Of a stretch of DNA of 22,851 nt, positions 21,998 through 22,851 are shown piece after piece (the stretch's first letter is position 1; each line of letters begins with the position of its first letter). Position numbers and translations under genes: made by a program. This DNA comes from Candidatus Heimdallarchaeota archaeon LC_2. GTDB lineage: Archaea > Asgardarchaeota > Heimdallarchaeia > Heimdallarchaeales > Kariarchaeaceae. The notes beneath the pieces are model-generated. The model searched no databases. It saw only the letters and a list, made by a program, of their open reading frames with translations, and was not told the origin of the DNA. The DNA lies in assembly GCA_001940725.1 (NCBI GenBank), contig MDVR01000110.1, positions 1 through 22,851 on the forward strand, read 5' to 3'.

Positions 21998-22851
21998 TCA
22001 TCCAATAAGATTTCCTCTATTCAATAAATCAAATTTATCAATTGCCAATTTCATTGCTTTAATTTGATCAAGTCCTTCCTGACCATATTGATAATACAGA
22101 GCTGCTTTCCCGTCAAATTTCTTTTTACCTAGTCCATGTTCAGCTGCTATTGATCCCCCTAGTTCTACCGTTTTTTTAATAAATTTTAGGAACAATGTTT
22201 TTGCATAATTTGTTTCAATTTCATCTCTTGGTATTAAATTTAAGTGAATATGGGTGTCACCTGCATGAGCCCATATTGCATATCCAATTCTATTTTGCAT
22301 TGGAATATTGTTATTTTGATACTTTTCAAATTCCTCACCATAATTTTTTGCTAGTTGAAAAAATTCTTCAAGGTATTGTGGAGGTACTGAAAAGTCAGTA
22401 CCAATCTTTGGTTGATTATTTTGTTTTACCATTGAATTAATTCTTTCAGGAATCATATGTCTTAATTTCTTAAATATCTCAATCTCTTTGCTTGTTTGAG
22501 CGACTTTTGTTTCTTCAATTCCATATTTTTCAAATAAATCGATCCAATACATTATCGCTTCTTCCATTTCATCCTGTGATTCAGCATCCTGCTCTATAAT
22601 TAGTAATGCCACATTGTCTAGGGATAACGTATTATCTGCTTCATGCATGATTTTTATCGCTCTAAGATCTAAAAATTCCACAGCCATTGCTATAGGATTA
22701 GATTTTGATTCTCTATTTTTTTGACATACTCTAATAACGCTATACACCTGTTCCATGGTTTTACAAAAAACAAAAATACTAACAATTTCTTGTGGTTCTC
22801 TAATTAGCTTTAACGTCACTTGAGTTGTAACACCAAATAACCCTCCAGATC
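21998..22851 (-). CDS. GlcD-type FAD-linked oxidase, C-terminal part (5' end cut by window)
   Basis: The minus-strand frame runs through the right edge. Past the apparent GTG at 22819 it continues in frame with SGGLFGVTTQ, the end of the FAD-binding (PCMH) domain, so the true start lies outside the window. The 284 visible residues form the C-terminal domain of the GlcD/D-lactate dehydrogenase/D-2-hydroxyglutarate dehydrogenase family: VTLKLIREPQEIVSIFVF, a helical middle, then IWAHAGDTHIHLNLIPRDE with the histidines of the metal/substrate site, GGSIAAEHGLGKKK, and IDKFDLLNRGNLIG at the end. These flavoenzymes oxidise D-2-hydroxyacids to 2-oxoacids, passing electrons to an Fe-S partner or the quinone pool. 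The exact substrate cannot be read. Confidence 0.9.
   Translation of the reverse strand, partial: SGGLFGVTTQVTLKLIREPQEIVSIFVFCKTMEQVYSVIRVCQKNRESKSNPIAMAVEFLDLRAIKIMHEADNTLSLDNVALLIIEQDAESQDEMEEAIMYWIDLFEKYGIEETKVAQTSKEIEIFKKLRHMIPERINSMVKQNNQPKIGTDFSVPPQYLEEFFQLAKNYGEEFEKYQNNNIPMQNRIGYAIWAHAGDTHIHLNLIPRDEIETNYAKTLFLKFIKKTVELGGSIAAEHGLGKKKFDGKAALYYQYGQEGLDQIKAMKLAIDKFDLLNRGNLIG

Noticed and set aside
1..22851. CRISPR array, tRNA or prophage genes
   Set aside because: No regularly spaced repeats, no tRNA-like T-arm/CCA patterns and no phage or Cas proteins were found on reading both strands.

Overview
The window looks like chromosomal DNA of an AT-rich archaeon. Many genes have an A/T-rich box (for example TTTAAATA, TATTTAATA, TTTATATATAAAA) centred about 26 nt upstream of the start or inferred transcript start. 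Several mRNAs therefore appear leaderless or nearly so, with GTG used at some starts, and only trpB2 has a clear Shine-Dalgarno. Gene content agrees: a long-form (TrpB2-type) tryptophan synthase beta chain, an archaeal-looking RNase P RNA, and surface proteins held by a C-terminal membrane helix followed by Arg/Lys. The longin-like small protein, the short acidic helical proteins and the MacB/LolC-type exporter with two ATPase domains on one chain would suit an Asgard (Heimdall-like) lineage. That placement is inference; no rRNA is present.

Layout. 1-700: a SnoaL/NTF2-like protein cut by the left edge and a small winged-helix protein, divergent around one TATA-like hexamer. 787-3244: a luciferase-like flavin or F420 oxidoreductase converging on an M32 carboxypeptidase. 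3328-3680: a non-coding RNA that I read as RNase P RNA with its own TATA box. 3903-5270: a HAD phosphatase fused to a class II aldolase, converging on a secreted GH114-like glycosidase (5292-6230). 6476-7937: a four-helix membrane protein and an MECR-like 2-enoyl thioester reductase. 8473-14699: a two-gene ABC exporter, comprising a 1500-residue double-FtsX permease with an extra extracellular N-terminal domain and a tandem ATPase, translationally coupled by a TAATG overlap. 14693-15962: an AhpD-like protein and a small acidic helical protein. 16171-18144: an SDR and a longin-like gene, interrupted by a perfect 520-bp tandem duplication with a 6-bp TTAACC junction homology. 18158-19216: a second acidic helical protein, an orphan anchor tail and a small zinc-ribbon protein. 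19408-20769: trpB2, behind a perfect 12+1+12 palindrome. 21220-22851: a surface protein and the C-terminal part of a GlcD-type FAD oxidase cut by the right edge.

The genes are mostly single transcription units with convergent or divergent neighbours. The only clear operon is the permease-ATPase pair. The most notable items are the 520-bp duplication (a very recent event or an assembly artefact), the trpB2 operator candidate, the HAD-aldolase fusion, the RNase P RNA candidate, and the exporter with its extracellular domain.
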